Positions 6,153 to 6,755 of a stretch of 6,755 nt of DNA are shown here, one piece after another. The notes beneath the pieces are model-generated. The model was not told the DNA's origin, made no database searches, and was given only the letters and a program-made list of their open reading frames with translations. Position 1 is the stretch's first letter. Each line of letters opens with the position of its first letter. The position numbers and the translations under genes were made by a program. The stretch comes from Spirochaetaceae bacterium (GTDB lineage Bacteria; Spirochaetota; Spirochaetia; JABEVK01), in NCBI GenBank assembly GCA_023265735.1, contig JAHFSN010000114.1, positions 1 through 6,755 of the forward strand. Reading direction: 5' to 3'.

Positions 6153-6755
6153 ATGAGCCAAATCCTTCTTCAAGGCTCCTGGACCCTCGAGAGGGTTTCA
6201 ACAGGTGCCTCCTATCCCTCCCGACTTCCGGGAGACAACTTCACGGCCCTCAGGGAAGCCGGTATTATCCCCGACCCCTTTTACGGGACCAACGAACTCG
6301 ACGTCCAATGGGTGGGCCGGGAGGACTGGGCCTTCCGCCGGACCTTCTCCCTGAAGTCCGCCTTCCTCAAGAACCAGAGCGTAGTCCTCGAACTGGAATC
6401 GGTAGACACCGTCGCCGAGTTCTGGATCAACGGCCAACTGGCCGGCACCAGCCAAAGCATGTTCGTCCCCGTTCACCTGCAGGTTCGTCCCTACCTTCGG
6501 GAGGGGGAGAACGAAATCCGCGTCGTCCTCAAGTCGCCTGAGAATTATGCCGTCGACCTGGGCCGCAATCTCCCCTATCCCATTCCCCACACGGGGGCGC
6601 CGGTCATGTCACCCCACCGCAACCTGCTCCGCAAGGCCCAGTGCCATTCGGGCTGGGACTGGGGTCCGTGCCTCATGGTCAGCGGCCTCTACGGAACCAT
6701 GCGCCTCTTGGCCTCTCCCGCGGCGTCGCTCGTCCAGGTCTGGACCGAAACCAAG
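6153..6755 (+). CDS. GH2 beta-mannosidase (partial, N-terminal part only)
   Basis: Residues 1-201 of a glycoside hydrolase family 2 enzyme are in the window; beta-mannosidases of this family usually exceed 800 residues, so the catalytic barrel and its glutamates are beyond the edge. The N-terminal jelly-roll is clear: LQGSWTLERV at 6-15, FYGTNELDVQWVGREDWAFRRTF (43-65), VDTVAEFWINGQ (84-95), VRPYLREGENEIRV (111-124). RKAQCHSGWDWGP at 160-172 is the hallmark separating beta-mannosidases from beta-galactosidases and glucuronidases; the GWDWG segment reaches into the active site in known structures. It would cleave terminal beta-mannose from manno-oligosaccharides or from Man-beta-1,4-GlcNAc. 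There is no signal peptide, so the enzyme is probably cytoplasmic and depends on a transporter not seen here. It is divergent from the CBM9-like gene, with a 92-bp shared promoter region. Confidence 0.93.
   Translation, partial: MSQILLQGSWTLERVSTGASYPSRLPGDNFTALREAGIIPDPFYGTNELDVQWVGREDWAFRRTFSLKSAFLKNQSVVLELESVDTVAEFWINGQLAGTSQSMFVPVHLQVRPYLREGENEIRVVLKSPENYAVDLGRNLPYPIPHTGAPVMSPHRNLLRKAQCHSGWDWGPCLMVSGLYGTMRLLASPAASLVQVWTETK

Noticed and set aside
6061..6201. N-terminal extension of the CBM9-like protein to an ATG at 6201
   Set aside because: It would overlap the start of the divergent beta-mannosidase, is not a signal peptide, and the family pattern begins right after the ATG at 6060.
1..6755. 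CRISPR array, insertion sequence, attachment site or rRNA
   Set aside because: I saw no spaced direct repeats, transposase motifs or rRNA-like stretches; the genes form ordinary metabolic neighbourhoods.

Overview
This GC-rich, gene-dense window is bacterial. Its theme is amino-sugar and glycoside use: a minus-strand nagA-nagB pair, a divergent one-piece sugar sensor/diguanylate cyclase, a PLP-dependent aminotransferase, and a divergent pair made of a CBM9-like protein and a GH2 beta-mannosidase. Helix-turn-helix-less LacI-type sensors fused to GGDEF, with a conserved SCGC stretch after the binding domain, and this type of roughly 430-residue aminotransferase recall high-GC Spirochaetota. An Acidobacteriota-like host is also possible. 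The lineage is a guess from protein style only.

Layout. 1-693 (-) is nagB, glucosamine-6-phosphate deaminase, cut by the window edge. 714-1886 (-) is nagA, N-acetylglucosamine-6-phosphate deacetylase, 20 nt upstream of nagB and surely co-transcribed with it. 1887-2074 is a divergent regulatory region holding a 13-bp palindrome, an intrinsic terminator oriented toward nagA, and two overlapping -10 elements facing opposite ways. 2075-3829 (+) encodes a LacI-like periplasmic-binding-fold sensor, a degenerate GAF-like linker and a GGDEF domain with intact catalytic residues and I-site. 3826-5121 (-) is a fold-type-I aminotransferase with a GTG start, whose stop overlaps the sensor gene's stop by 4 bp. 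5122-5427 is a 306-nt gap with one notable hairpin and no gene. 5428-6060 (-) is a CBM9-like protein without a signal peptide. 6061-6152 is a compact divergent promoter region. 6153-6755 (+) is the N-terminal third or less of a beta-mannosidase, running off the window.

How they may work together. NagA and NagB turn GlcNAc-6-phosphate into fructose-6-phosphate. The divergent sensor/cyclase is well placed to read the same or a related sugar and report it as c-di-GMP. The beta-mannosidase, also without a secretion signal, could release mannose from internalised beta-mannosides. Together with nagAB, a Man-beta-GlcNAc (N-glycan core) diet is conceivable but unproven. The most interesting material is the leader between nagA and the sensor gene, where a terminator lies inside the expected nagAB 5' leader, and the sensor/cyclase itself.
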